This document shows positions 8,303-17,647 of a stretch of DNA of 41,647 bases, piece after piece. The position numbers and the translations under genes are program-made. The notes under the pieces were generated by a model, which was given only the letters and a program-made list of their open reading frames with translations, was not told where the DNA came from and ran no database searches. The stretch lies in the IMG/VR virus record IMGVR_UViG_3300033153_003619, positions 1 to 41,647 of that record; one strand, given 5' to 3'. Position 1 is the first letter of the stretch; every line of letters begins with the position of its first letter. The stretch is from a virus.

Positions 8303-10827
8303 CAAACTGTTTTACTAATGAAGAATTATTAAAAAAATATCCTAATGTTAGGAAGTTTGAATTACAGGCCTTACGTGAAAACCTAGAAGCTATACAAGAA
8401 GAGTATGGGACTAATCTAGAATTGTATAAGGAAGCTGCTAATAAGGAACTTAACGATTACAATTATGCTAAAGTTATCCTAGCAAAGGCAGATTTAAATT
8501 CTGTAATTAAAACTAGAAATAATATTGAACATATTTCACAACAAGGCTTTAGAGGAAATCCAGTAGAGGGAATGTTATCCCTGTGGGAAGGTACTACTAG
8601 AAATGTTAAAAATAAACATGCTAATGTAGATTCAATTTACCACACTACTAAAGTTGACAACACTCAAGATTTTTTAAGTTCATTATCCGATAAAGGGGTT
8701 TTAGAAATAATGCAAAGAGATGAGTTACATGAGGACATAATAAAAATACATGAAAACAGGAAATGGCCAGACGCAGATTTTAAACCTCATCCTGTAGCAC
8801 AAGAGATTTATGATACTATCTCAAAGGCAAATCACAAGAGTTTGATAGACATGCAAACAGCGGGTTCTAGTATTCTTAAGGATCCAGACTATATATTTAA
8901 TAATGGGATAGACACCCATGTTGTTTTTGCTGATGAGATTGGTTGGGCAGCAGCAGCTAGGGATGCCTATGATTGGGATAAAATACTATCAACTGATTTT
9001 GCTAAGGCCTCTAAAGCTAGTAGGATAAAAGAGACAAAGGAAATTTTCAAGAAATTTAAGATGACTAATGCTGAGAGATTAGAGGCAGCTAAGACTTACC
9101 CAAAAGGTAAATTTTTACTTTCACAGGGTAAGAAAAAAGAGGCAATGGAATTTGCTGATGCCCAAACTCGTAAGCAGATAAGTGCTCAGATAAAACTAAT
9201 AAAGTTAAGTGAACTACAGAAAAGTGACATTATAGATAAAGTTATAGACGACAGACTACAAGGTATGTTGGCCTCTTCTGTACACTCTGCAAGTTTGATG
9301 GGTGGAAGGCATACTTGGAAGTTTAAGAAAGGTAAGATGTTTGAGTACAACAAAAAGTGGGGTAAGGGAGGTAATCTTTTAACCTCTGTAGTCCACTCAA
9401 TAGATGTTGCTGCTAAGAAGACAGCAGTAACTAAAGTATTCGGAAATAATTTTAGGAAAAATCACGAAATATTGAAGGAACATATACGGAAAATTTACCC
9501 TGATAAAGTTGGTGGAAGTTCTTTCGATGAGGGTCTTGCTAAAGTTGATAAGGCAATGAACCTATACACTGGAGTTGGAAATATACCTCAAAAGGGTATA
9601 GGTCAGTTCGCCTACGAGGCAGTAGTTGCAGGAAATAAAATATCGGCCATGCAAATGTTAAACTGGACAGGTATGACTTCGACTATGGATTTGGCAAACA
9701 TGTTTGTACACTCTGTAACCCAAGAAGGGTTGAAGATGAACACCTTTACTAGACCAATAAAAAACCTGTTACTTGCAACTTTCGCTAGGGATCGTAAAGT
9801 AATAGCTGATTTAACTAAAACAGCTATAGATACCCAATTACGTGAGATGCTAGAAGTTGGAGTAGTTGGCCCCAAAGCAGGGTATTTATCTAAGTTTATG
9901 GGTTGGCAAATGATAGCTAATGGTACTAGGGCCGTAACAAATGTTATGCGAGAAGGTTATAGTAAACACATGATGGAAACCTTGGAAGGTTTAATAACCA
10001 GACATAGGGGAACCCATTTATACAACCAAACTATGGGAGCATTAGGTTTAAGCGAACCGGATATAGATCTCCTATTAAAGTTAAGACAGAGTACTGGACA
10101 GAGGTTCTTTGTATCTAACTCCCTAAAGGATGCAGATATCCCAGAAGTCAGGCGACAAGATCTCCAAATGAAATTAAACTCCTACTACTACAACGGAATA
10201 AACTCTGGATCCCCTCTAGGTGGGGCGAAGGAACAGAGAATGTTAAGGAAAGATAGGCCTCAAGACTCTATAGCTAGAGTTACTTGGGAAGCTATTAGTT
10301 TATTTAAACAAACTCTATTAAAATCTGGTAACACTTTTGCTGAAATGGTTAGAGCTTCTAGTAGTACTGGTACAGTAAACCCTATCGAAATGTATAAGAA
10401 TAGCGATATGAATCCTATAAAAAATGCAGCAATTTTAATAACTGCAGCAGGAGTTGTGGGGTACACTAAGAGTGTACTTCAAGATGAGGCAGAAGAGTTG
10501 TTAACTGGTAAAATAAAAAGAAAGAAAACTTTAATTGCTGAAGTTGCTTCATCAATATCTGCATCGGGTGTTTTAGGTCTTCCTGGGGATATCGTGTTAT
10601 CATTGCCAGGTTCAGAGGGGAGGTACTCATCAGGACTTGCACCATTGGCAAGTCAAAGTGTTAAAGTGTACCAAGCTATTGCAGCAGGAAATAAGGATGC
10701 AGCTACTAGGGCAAAAGAGACTTTTAATTTAATGATGCCCGGAAGAAACTTGTGGGCAACAAAAGCTATAGAACATTATTTATTTGACGAGTTTAATAGG
10801 GCTACTAAAAGTAGTGGAGGTTTTTAA
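8299..10827 (+). CDS. Large internal virion / ejection protein (gp16-like position)
   Basis: An 842-residue, helix-rich protein, last of the ejection set. It contains a hydrophobic Met-rich region near 440-475 (GNKISAMQMLNWTGMTST, then MDLANMFVHSV) and a candidate membrane helix near 709-728 (NAAILITAAGVVGYTKSVL). It resembles the C-terminal halves of long podoviral ejection proteins. Together with the 6593 gene it may represent a split version of one very large T7 gp16-type protein. I see no lytic transglycosylase motif (no clear E-S-x-x-N/GxYQ set), so how the peptidoglycan is opened is unclear. The stop and next start overlap as TAATG. Confidence 0.6.
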   Translation: MTNCFTNEELLKKYPNVRKFELQALRENLEAIQEEYGTNLELYKEAANKELNDYNYAKVILAKADLNSVIKTRNNIEHISQQGFRGNPVEGMLSLWEGTTRNVKNKHANVDSIYHTTKVDNTQDFLSSLSDKGVLEIMQRDELHEDIIKIHENRKWPDADFKPHPVAQEIYDTISKANHKSLIDMQTAGSSILKDPDYIFNNGIDTHVVFADEIGWAAAARDAYDWDKILSTDFAKASKASRIKETKEIFKKFKMTNAERLEAAKTYPKGKFLLSQGKKKEAMEFADAQTRKQISAQIKLIKLSELQKSDIIDKVIDDRLQGMLASSVHSASLMGGRHTWKFKKGKMFEYNKKWGKGGNLLTSVVHSIDVAAKKTAVTKVFGNNFRKNHEILKEHIRKIYPDKVGGSSFDEGLAKVDKAMNLYTGVGNIPQKGIGQFAYEAVVAGNKISAMQMLNWTGMTSTMDLANMFVHSVTQEGLKMNTFTRPIKNLLLATFARDRKVIADLTKTAIDTQLREMLEVGVVGPKAGYLSKFMGWQMIANGTRAVTNVMREGYSKHMMETLEGLITRHRGTHLYNQTMGALGLSEPDIDLLLKLRQSTGQRFFVSNSLKDADIPEVRRQDLQMKLNSYYYNGINSGSPLGGAKEQRMLRKDRPQDSIARVTWEAISLFKQTLLKSGNTFAEMVRASSSTGTVNPIEMYKNSDMNPIKNAAILITAAGVVGYTKSVLQDEAEELLTGKIKRKKTLIAEVASSISASGVLGLPGDIVLSLPGSEGRYSSGLAPLASQSVKVYQAIAAGNKDAATRAKETFNLMMPGRNLWATKAIEHYLFDEFNRATKSSGGF

Positions 10828-11735
10828 TGACAGCAAGTATAGAGGATTGGGCAACAGCTACAGATTATGTTGTTGATGAAGTAGTAATTGTTACAACAGA
10901 AGCAGCTCAGTATAATGATTTTGTGTATAGATGTATTTTCGATCACACTTCCGTTTCATTCGCTACAGAGTGGGGAAATAGTTATTGGGAGCGAATTAGA
11001 TATCAAGGTGTAAAAGGTGAAACTGGGGATCAAGGTATTGCCGGACCAACAGGAGCCGCTGGTGCAGCGGGTGCTGCAGGAGCTGCAGGAGCTGATGGTA
11101 TTTTCGTAGCAGTAGCATCTCAGGTAGAAGCTGAAGCAGGGGCAGAGAATACAAAAGGTATGACACCCCTTAGAACTAAACAGGCAATTGATGCTCAGAT
11201 GGCAGCAACAATAGCTCAAGTAGCAACTAATGTGTCTGACATAGCTGATAATGTAACCGACATAACTTCTAACGATAACGACATAGCTTCACTAGATGCT
11301 AGGTTGTCTATAGTTGAGAATGTTAGTCCAAAGTCTAGAAGAATTGGCGAACAGATTTGTTTGAACAATGTAGGGGCAACATCAATTGATGGTGATCAAG
11401 GTAGCGCACTTGACATGTCAAACGCTGGAGCAAAGTCTGCTAGAGTGCACATAGAGATTACTAGAATAGATGATGGTGAAACGAGATTTACTACTTGTGT
11501 ATTGTTAATGCACTTTTTACCTTCCACAAATCAGTGGTATGTTGAAAGAGAAGTATCAACAGTTATGGTTGGTAATCCTGATGGAATTACTTTTAGTGTA
11601 GTGACAACAAACCCAACCCCAGGAGTTTACGTAGGAACCGTAAATTATGCTTCAGATAATATGGTTGGTGGTAACTATAGTGTAGATAGTAGGATAATAT
11701 ATTTAATAGAAGAAATAAGCGACACATTCGCCTAG
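10827..11735 (+). CDS. Tail fibre/appendage protein with W-type binding module and collagen-like repeat
   Basis: A 302-residue protein. Residues 5-55 form a module 'W....Y...V.......Y.C...H.S..F......W' (EDWATATDYVVDE ... YRCIFDHTSVSFATEWG), related to the three modules in the following fibre gene and similar to carbohydrate-binding CBM5/12-type folds. Residues about 60-90 are ten Gly-X-Y triplets (GETGDQGIAGPTGAAGAAG), a collagen-like triple-helix shaft. Then comes an AENTKGMTPLRTKQAI segment, common in trimeric fibres just after the capsid-attached part, and a beta-rich C-terminal head. Start ATG at 10827 follows GGAGG. Confidence 0.7.
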   Translation: MTASIEDWATATDYVVDEVVIVTTEAAQYNDFVYRCIFDHTSVSFATEWGNSYWERIRYQGVKGETGDQGIAGPTGAAGAAGAAGAAGADGIFVAVASQVEAEAGAENTKGMTPLRTKQAIDAQMAATIAQVATNVSDIADNVTDITSNDNDIASLDARLSIVENVSPKSRRIGEQICLNNVGATSIDGDQGSALDMSNAGAKSARVHIEITRIDDGETRFTTCVLLMHFLPSTNQWYVEREVSTVMVGNPDGITFSVVTTNPTPGVYVGTVNYASDNMVGGNYSVDSRIIYLIEEISDTFA

Positions 11736-11744
11736 GAGTTTAAA

Positions 11745-14700
11745 ATGTTTAGGAATTTAATTTTACTATTTACTATGATCGTAATTGCTAATACGGCATT
11801 TGGGGCGAAGATCATTAACACCCAACTTACTGTTGGTAGTAATGTTATGCCAGACCTGGCATCGGCATTACAAGTTGAATCAACTACTGGGGGCTTCTTA
11901 GCTCCACGTATGACAACTGTTCAAAGAGACTTATTAAATGCTCCTGTACCTAATGGGATGATGATTTACAATAGTACACTAGGCCAACTAGAAGCTTATG
12001 ATACTGGTGTTTGGTCACCGCTTGGTGGAGGATCTGGTAGAGTACCAGAATGGGTAACCCTAACTCTTTATTCAATTGGTAGTACAGTACACTACAACAA
12101 TAAATTTTATAAATCTCTAACTATACATACCTCAGGAACATTCGCTACAGATTTAGCAAATGACGAATGGGTAGAGATGAGTATGGACTACCTAGCTTGG
12201 GAGACAACTTATCAATATAAAGTAGGTAACATAGTTCACGAATCCGACCACACTTACTACTGTAAAACTGATCATGTATCAGGAACCTTTGCTACTGACC
12301 TAGCAGCTAATTGGACAGAGTTATCGGATAGTGATGACATCAAAGCAATAGTAGCTTCAACTGATAACGCTTTAGTTAGATGGGATCTAGCAACGGGGGC
12401 TGTAGTTCAAGACTCTACAGTACTAGTAGGAGATACTGGAGCTATAACAGGAATAGAATCTTTAGCTGTAGGTGGGGCACTTGATGCTTCATCAATACTT
12501 GATACTCATTCAACTACTCAAGGAACTAGGCCTTGTCCTTCTATGACAGAAGCTCAGAGGGATTTAATAGCTGCACCAGTTAATGGTTTATGTATTTTTA
12601 ATTCTGATATTAATAAATTAAATATTTATGATGGTTCAACTTGGGTTAGTGCCGGAGGTGGACTTGATGCTTGGGTAACTAGCTTTGCTTATAAGATAGG
12701 TAATGTAGTTCACGAATCTAATGGAATTTATTTAGCACTGACTGATCATACCTCAGGAACATTTGCTACAGATTTAGCTAATTTAGATTGGCAAGAACTT
12801 AGTACTTTTAGAGAAGCAAATTTTAACATTAGCCCTCCTGCAACTACTTGTAGCGAAGGTAAATTATTTTGGAATGACTTTGATAAAACTTTAAATATAT
12901 GTACTGACCAAACAGGGGTTAGTCTCCAAGCAGGTCAAGAAGGACATAAAAGAATCTATAACACTACTGGCTCAACTATTACTGACGGACAGATAGTTTA
13001 CATAAATGGGTTTGATGGAGGTAGTGGACTTTCTACAGTAGCTTTAGCTCAATCAGATGCAGCTGCAACTTCGACAGTTACTCTAGGGGTTGCCACTCAC
13101 GATATTGCTACAGGCAGTCCGGGTATTATTACAACATGGGGTACAGTAAGAGATATAAATACCTCTACATACAGTTCTGGAAACGTTCTTTACCTATCTG
13201 ATACTGTAGCTGGAGCAATGACCACAACTCCTCCAGACTCTCCACATTTCGTAGTTAGAATTGGTACTGTAGGAGAAGTTCACGCTACTACAGGATCAAT
13301 AGATGTTGCTTTAAGTATAGGCAACAATAAGCAAGATGTTGTCAGTGTATTTAATGGGGCAATATTAGAAGCACACGTTGTTACAGTAGCTTCAGATGGG
13401 GCAACTGTTACAGCTACTTTATCTAATAGTTTAGGTGGTGATTTATCTTTATTCCTTAACACAGGTTTTTATGTTTTTACAGCTCCTGCTAACGTAACAC
13501 TTACTGCTGGATCAGATACTTCTCCAACTTTAAATTATGTGTATATTCCAGATAGTACAAAAACTTTGACAGCAAGTACTGCCGGATGGCCTGCTGAACA
13601 ACATGTACCTGTTGGTACATTCTTTGTACAAAGTGCTGGCTCTGTCCAGACAGATGCTCCATACAAGGAACATGCTTGGACAGACCACATGACAGGTGGA
13701 GATGGTCAGGGACATATTTCACATTTAAACAAGTGGATTAGAAATCAACACGCTACTTGGTTAAGTGGATCAGCTCCTACATTCGCAGGAAGTGGAACTG
13801 GTAGTATTACTTTTTCTGCTACCTCTGGAACGGTTTTACAATTGCATGAACATAGTGTTCAAGCTTTTGGAAGTCCAGCGGAAGTTAGAGTTATCAATGA
13901 TTCAGTAACTCCTTATGTCTCTATGACAGATTTAGTTAACGCTACTCTAGATTCTACAGGAGCTTCATTACAAGGTAGGACATTTGCTCTTACAATTTGG
14001 GGAAGTGTAAACGAGACTACTGGAAGCTCTAAATTATTTATGAACTTACCTAGTGGGTCTTACTCTAGCTCAAGTCCTGATTTAGTAAGAACTGATGCTA
14101 GTAAATATACTGATTATAGTATCCCTGATGAGTTCAAAGGCACTGGATTTTTAATCCATAGATTAGTAATAGGTATAAATCCTCCGGGAACTGTCTGGAC
14201 TATTTATGCTGGAGATGGTGACGATATTAGGGGTCAGTTCCCTAATACTGTTGCTGGTTCTTCATCAACTGTAGCTACGGAATTTCCTGATAACGCTTTT
14301 GCTGTATTTAATGTAGCAGATAATACTAAAGAAGTTGTACTTGATGTTAGTGGAGTTACAACTGGTAACACTAGAACTTTAACTATTCCTGATGCTAGTG
14401 GAACATTAGCATTACTTGATAGTGGAGTTGATCAGGTATTCACTAGTGACGTTAGATCTACTAATAAGAATGGTGACACTTTAGCTTACGCTGATGCTGA
14501 TAATGTTCTTTTAACATCTTGGGGTGATGCTTTAACAACATCAACTTTTAGTGAGGAAACAGTTAATCAAATTAGTGGATTAGTTTCTTATGAAATAGCA
14601 GTTGTTACAGCAGAAGCTGGATGGGTTCAATCACCTTCAGTAGTTGTAGAGAAAAGAAGTCAAGGTAACTTAATAGCAAGTAAATTTAAGTACACATACG

Positions 14701-16634
14701 ATGGCGATAATGGGGATATGAAGGCGTATCTTTATGACGTTACTAATAGTCAGACTCTTGGTGAGCTTTACTTAGATGCTGCGTCTACAGTTAAAGGTGC
14801 AGTAGTTTACGGAAACGCTGCCGATACGACAGCTCTCATACAATTAAGGATTGAGGCTGCTGTTGTTAATAATGGAAAGCTCTTAGTATTTGATGATGTT
14901 GAATTTACTGATGCTGCTTTGGCGAGCGCTAATATAAATGGTGTTAGTCATACATACATTATAAATCAGGCTGGCAGCGCACTAACAAATAGAGCTGGTG
15001 AGATAGAGTTCAACTTAGCTACCGCCACAATAGAGAATACTGACACTGATCTTTTAAGTGTTGTTGATGATTCCTCAAATACTAGAACTAAATTCATAGC
15101 GACAAGAAGCATCTCGGTTGTAGCATCATTTTCGGCAGTAACTGGGAATATTACAGGGTACGCACAAATATATAAAAACGGTGTGGCTTTTATAGATGGA
15201 AATCAGGCTTATGCTGCAAGTAGAAAGGTGATTATATCCTCCCCAGTACACTTAAACGCAGGGGAATATCTAACTTTTGGAGTTATTGGTGACACAGAGA
15301 ACGGAGCTGGTAATACTCTTGCCTCAGTAACCGCCACAGCTTCCAACGAACACGTTTTGATTGGTGATGAGAGACAGCAAGCGCATTTTGTTGGAAAAGC
15401 TCAATATGTCTTGAGTGCTGATTACTCTACTACAAGTACTAGCTACGTTCTTCCTTCATTGACACTAGCAAGTTCGTCAGTAAGTGGTGGAGTTATCCAG
15501 AATACAGTAAACTCCCCAAGTATAACAATTCCAGACGCTAAGGTTGGGACGTATAAAATAACGGTGACAGGTCAAATAGGTAATGACGTAGGGAACTGGG
15601 GGCATACGGCAATATATGATGGAACAACGTACTTCTCAGAACAAGCGGAAAGGAATGCTTATGTTTCTACAATGACTTTTAGTGTAGATAATATTACTGA
15701 AGGTGATTTAAACCTTGATCTTGTTCTAAAAACTAACGGAACAATACGTATAGAACACTTGGCAACTAACCCTAATCTAGAATTGTCAGTAACCTACCTC
15801 CCCCCAGTCGAAGAAGCTTCAGTAATAACTACAGTCGCACTTCCTCAGAGTGAGAAAAATAGTTACGCTGCAAGAATTGCTAACAATGGAACGGCAAGTA
15901 TCACAAGTGTTGATGCTGATTTCATTGAGAGTGTTACTAGAAGTGCCGATGGAGTAGTTGATATAGTATGGAAAGTTGGGGTTTTTACAGTAGCACCATC
16001 TGTTGTTGCTACTATGGACGATACGTCAATTAGGAGTATGGCGATTGAGGCTGTTACTGCTTTAGGTGTCACAATAAAAGCATATATACCTAATAACCTA
16101 ACACTATCAGATAAAAACTTCTCAATAAAAGTAACCAAGCAAGGCGCAGACGCAAGCAGCGGTCAGGTTTATGTTGGGACAGTTCCACGACATCAGGTTA
16201 TGTATGTTAAGGATGTTAAACCAAGTGGAACAAATGGTGGAAACTTTGCTAGTGGGGCGTGGAAAGAGAGGGATCTTACAGAATTAAGTGGGGATATATT
16301 TGGTAGCCTGTCTGGCGGCATAGTTACCGTTCCTGCCGGAACTTATGAGGTAGAGGCTTCTGCCCCGGCATCTGATGTTGATAGTCATAAAATAAAACTA
16401 TACGATCTCACGGCAGCAGCAGACTTAATAATAGGTAACAATGCTCAGAATCCGTCGGGACATAGTGGTCAAACACATTCATCCTTGTTTGGGACTATAA
16501 CACTTACTGTTACTACAGAACTCAGGCTCAGGCACAGGTGTACAACCACGCAGCTATCTAATGGGTTTGGTATTCAAACTGGGTACGGTGTAGATGAAAT
16601 ATACGCACAAATGAAGATTACAAAAATTAGATAG
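11745..16634 (+). CDS. Giant tail fibre / adhesin with N-terminal signal peptide (1629 aa)
   Basis: Residues 1-21 are a classic Sec signal peptide: MFRN, then a hydrophobic core LILLFTMIVIA, then NTAFGA before Lys. Residues about 46-95 and 256-306 are two 'GFLAPRMTTVQRDLL ... GMMIYNS' modules, a pattern frequent in secreted surface proteins. Three W modules (about 100-147, 150-194, 307-352) each end in HxSGTFATDLA. A long beta-rich shaft and probable C-terminal receptor-binding region follow. The ATG at 11745 uses TAGGAG. The gene sits where the host-recognition fibre is expected. Because of the signal peptide it could also be a secreted protein. I favour a fibre whose N-terminal part came from a host surface gene. 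Confidence 0.65.
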   Translation: MFRNLILLFTMIVIANTAFGAKIINTQLTVGSNVMPDLASALQVESTTGGFLAPRMTTVQRDLLNAPVPNGMMIYNSTLGQLEAYDTGVWSPLGGGSGRVPEWVTLTLYSIGSTVHYNNKFYKSLTIHTSGTFATDLANDEWVEMSMDYLAWETTYQYKVGNIVHESDHTYYCKTDHVSGTFATDLAANWTELSDSDDIKAIVASTDNALVRWDLATGAVVQDSTVLVGDTGAITGIESLAVGGALDASSILDTHSTTQGTRPCPSMTEAQRDLIAAPVNGLCIFNSDINKLNIYDGSTWVSAGGGLDAWVTSFAYKIGNVVHESNGIYLALTDHTSGTFATDLANLDWQELSTFREANFNISPPATTCSEGKLFWNDFDKTLNICTDQTGVSLQAGQEGHKRIYNTTGSTITDGQIVYINGFDGGSGLSTVALAQSDAAATSTVTLGVATHDIATGSPGIITTWGTVRDINTSTYSSGNVLYLSDTVAGAMTTTPPDSPHFVVRIGTVGEVHATTGSIDVALSIGNNKQDVVSVFNGAILEAHVVTVASDGATVTATLSNSLGGDLSLFLNTGFYVFTAPANVTLTAGSDTSPTLNYVYIPDSTKTLTASTAGWPAEQHVPVGTFFVQSAGSVQTDAPYKEHAWTDHMTGGDGQGHISHLNKWIRNQHATWLSGSAPTFAGSGTGSITFSATSGTVLQLHEHSVQAFGSPAEVRVINDSVTPYVSMTDLVNATLDSTGASLQGRTFALTIWGSVNETTGSSKLFMNLPSGSYSSSSPDLVRTDASKYTDYSIPDEFKGTGFLIHRLVIGINPPGTVWTIYAGDGDDIRGQFPNTVAGSSSTVATEFPDNAFAVFNVADNTKEVVLDVSGVTTGNTRTLTIPDASGTLALLDSGVDQVFTSDVRSTNKNGDTLAYADADNVLLTSWGDALTTSTFSEETVNQISGLVSYEIAVVTAEAGWVQSPSVVVEKRSQGNLIASKFKYTYDGDNGDMKAYLYDVTNSQTLGELYLDAASTVKGAVVYGNAADTTALIQLRIEAAVVNNGKLLVFDDVEFTDAALASANINGVSHTYIINQAGSALTNRAGEIEFNLATATIENTDTDLLSVVDDSSNTRTKFIATRSISVVASFSAVTGNITGYAQIYKNGVAFIDGNQAYAASRKVIISSPVHLNAGEYLTFGVIGDTENGAGNTLASVTATASNEHVLIGDERQQAHFVGKAQYVLSADYSTTSTSYVLPSLTLASSSVSGGVIQNTVNSPSITIPDAKVGTYKITVTGQIGNDVGNWGHTAIYDGTTYFSEQAERNAYVSTMTFSVDNITEGDLNLDLVLKTNGTIRIEHLATNPNLELSVTYLPPVEEASVITTVALPQSEKNSYAARIANNGTASITSVDADFIESVTRSADGVVDIVWKVGVFTVAPSVVATMDDTSIRSMAIEAVTALGVTIKAYIPNNLTLSDKNFSIKVTKQGADASSGQVYVGTVPRHQVMYVKDVKPSGTNGGNFASGAWKERDLTELSGDIFGSLSGGIVTVPAGTYEVEASAPASDVDSHKIKLYDLTAAADLIIGNNAQNPSGHSGQTHSSLFGTITLTVTTELRLRHRCTTTQLSNGFGIQTGYGVDEIYAQMKITKIR

Positions 16635-16643
16635 GGGGCAGTT

Positions 16644-17000
16644 ATCGGATTTTTAGACAAGGTAAAAGCAGAAGCTAAGAGGGTCGAGAATAGGGCAAAG
16701 AAAGAAGTCTCTAGGGTCGAGAATAGGGTAAAGAGAAAGGGTGATGCGGAAGTTGAAAGAGCTACTGTTAAATACTCACCTGTCGAAGCTGTAATAGGTA
16801 TTGGCAATATGAATACAGTGAAGCTTGTACATAGGCTTAAGCCAGTGGCAATAGAAGCTTTAGAGAAAACTAGTGATGTAATTTTTGATTGGGCAGAAGA
16901 AGAGATTAGAATAAGTAAATCTAAACTAGATAACTTGCTACTCCCTTTACTACCATCGATTGAGGAACAAGTACGAAAAGTCATAGATAGGCTGAGGTAA
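16644..17000 (+). CDS. Coiled-coil protein of unknown function with probable ATC start
   Basis: The frame is open from the fibre stop and reads ATC-Gly-Phe-Leu-Asp-Lys-Val-Lys at 16644, five bases after AGGGGG. No ATG, GTG or TTG occurs in frame before ATG 16809. The upstream part clearly looks coded: RVENRAKKEVSRVENRVKRK (residues about 13-32) is an imperfect 11-residue tandem repeat in a helix. The leader TAGGGGGCAGTTATCGG parallels TAGGGGGAATTATGGG of the gene at 37400. So either ATC is the real, inefficient start (119 residues), or the start codon has mutated and only the 63-residue form from 16809 is made. The C-terminus is an amphipathic helix. Function unknown. Confidence 0.55.
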   Translation: MGFLDKVKAEAKRVENRAKKEVSRVENRVKRKGDAEVERATVKYSPVEAVIGIGNMNTVKLVHRLKPVAIEALEKTSDVIFDWAEEEIRISKSKLDNLLLPLLPSIEEQVRKVIDRLR

Positions 17001-17002
17001 TT

Positions 17003-17203
17003 ATGAAAAAGGAAATTAAGTACGTAATATTTTTAATTGGTTCCGGCCTTACAATACTAGCGTATTTACACTCCACATTTATTACTAGAGCAGAGGCCAA
17101 TGCTGAGAGTACTAGACACATGGTGATAAGGAATGAAATACTAGAAAAGCTTAAAGTCTTAGATAAAAGAATTTATGAGATTCACAGACATGTTGTGAAA
17201 TAA
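17003..17203 (+). CDS. Small single-span membrane protein, lysis-cassette candidate
   Basis: A 66-residue protein: short basic N-terminus (MKKEIK), one membrane helix (YVIFLIGSGLTILAYLHS, residues 7-24), then a charged helix likely forming a coiled coil (NEILEKLKVLDKRIYEIHRH). An N-in, C-out topology with a periplasmic helix is the layout of inner-membrane spanins, and also fits some small holins. It starts three bases after the preceding stop with GAGGTAATT ahead of ATG. It lies in the run of small genes after the fibre, the usual podoviral lysis locus. The exact role is not decided by sequence. Confidence 0.55.
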   Translation: MKKEIKYVIFLIGSGLTILAYLHSTFITRAEANAESTRHMVIRNEILEKLKVLDKRIYEIHRHVVK

Positions 17204-17223
17204 TATTTACTTGGAGGTAAGTT

Positions 17224-17439
17224 ATGTTAGAGAAAGAAATGGGAGAGGGGAATTTTAGTCTAGAATTAAATGCAGAAGGTAAGATTGTACTTGGTGCAGA
17301 GTATGCAGGAAAAGGAGCGACAGCAGGACTAAACATTGTATTAGAGCCTGATTACTTTATTGATAAACTAGCTGCTGCAATTCCAGGCACCATAGATGAT
17401 GCAGTGCTAAACCTACTTAAGGGTGCTTTAAAAGGCTAA
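17224..17439 (+). CDS. Small protein of unknown function
   Basis: A 71-residue protein with strong GGAGG at 17214-17218. The first half is Gly/Glu-rich and strand-like (GNFSLELNAEGKIVLGAEYAG). The second half is a helix with DYFIDKLAAAIPGTIDDAVLNLL. There is no signal, membrane span or metal motif. The position between two membrane-protein genes suggests a lysis or virion-accessory role, but I cannot name a function. Confidence 0.55.
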   Translation: MLEKEMGEGNFSLELNAEGKIVLGAEYAGKGATAGLNIVLEPDYFIDKLAAAIPGTIDDAVLNLLKGALKG

Positions 17440-17449
17440 GGGGTTAGCT

Positions 17450-17647
17450 ATGCCAGCATGGGCAAGCTACATAATCAAACTAATTTTAGGTCTACTGATC
17501 GATAAAATCAGTGGGCCTATAGTCCGTTGGATTAAGAAACTAGTAGCAACTAAAAAGTATGATAAGAAAGTAGATAAAGCTGTTAAGGGGGTAGAGGATG
17601 CAGAGACTAAATCTGATTATGACGATGCTATTAATCGTCTTCCTTAG
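17450..17647 (+). CDS. Small amphipathic membrane protein, holin- or spanin-like
   Basis: A 65-residue protein. Residues 5-30 are hydrophobic with basic punctuation (SYIIKLILGLLIDKISGPIV), followed by a Lys-rich helix (RWIKKLVATKKYDKKVDKAVK) and an acidic end. ATG 17450 follows GGGGTTAGCT. The 3' end overlaps the lipoprotein gene by 50 bases in another frame, as in Rz/Rz1 gene pairs. It could be the holin or the inner-membrane partner of the lipoprotein. At 65 residues it is short for an inner spanin. Confidence 0.5.
   Translation: MPAWASYIIKLILGLLIDKISGPIVRWIKKLVATKKYDKKVDKAVKGVEDAETKSDYDDAINRLP

Noticed and set aside
10827-16634. A diversity-generating retroelement acting on the fibre, as in BPP-1
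   Set aside because: No reverse transcriptase gene, template repeat or variable repeat pair was seen anywhere.
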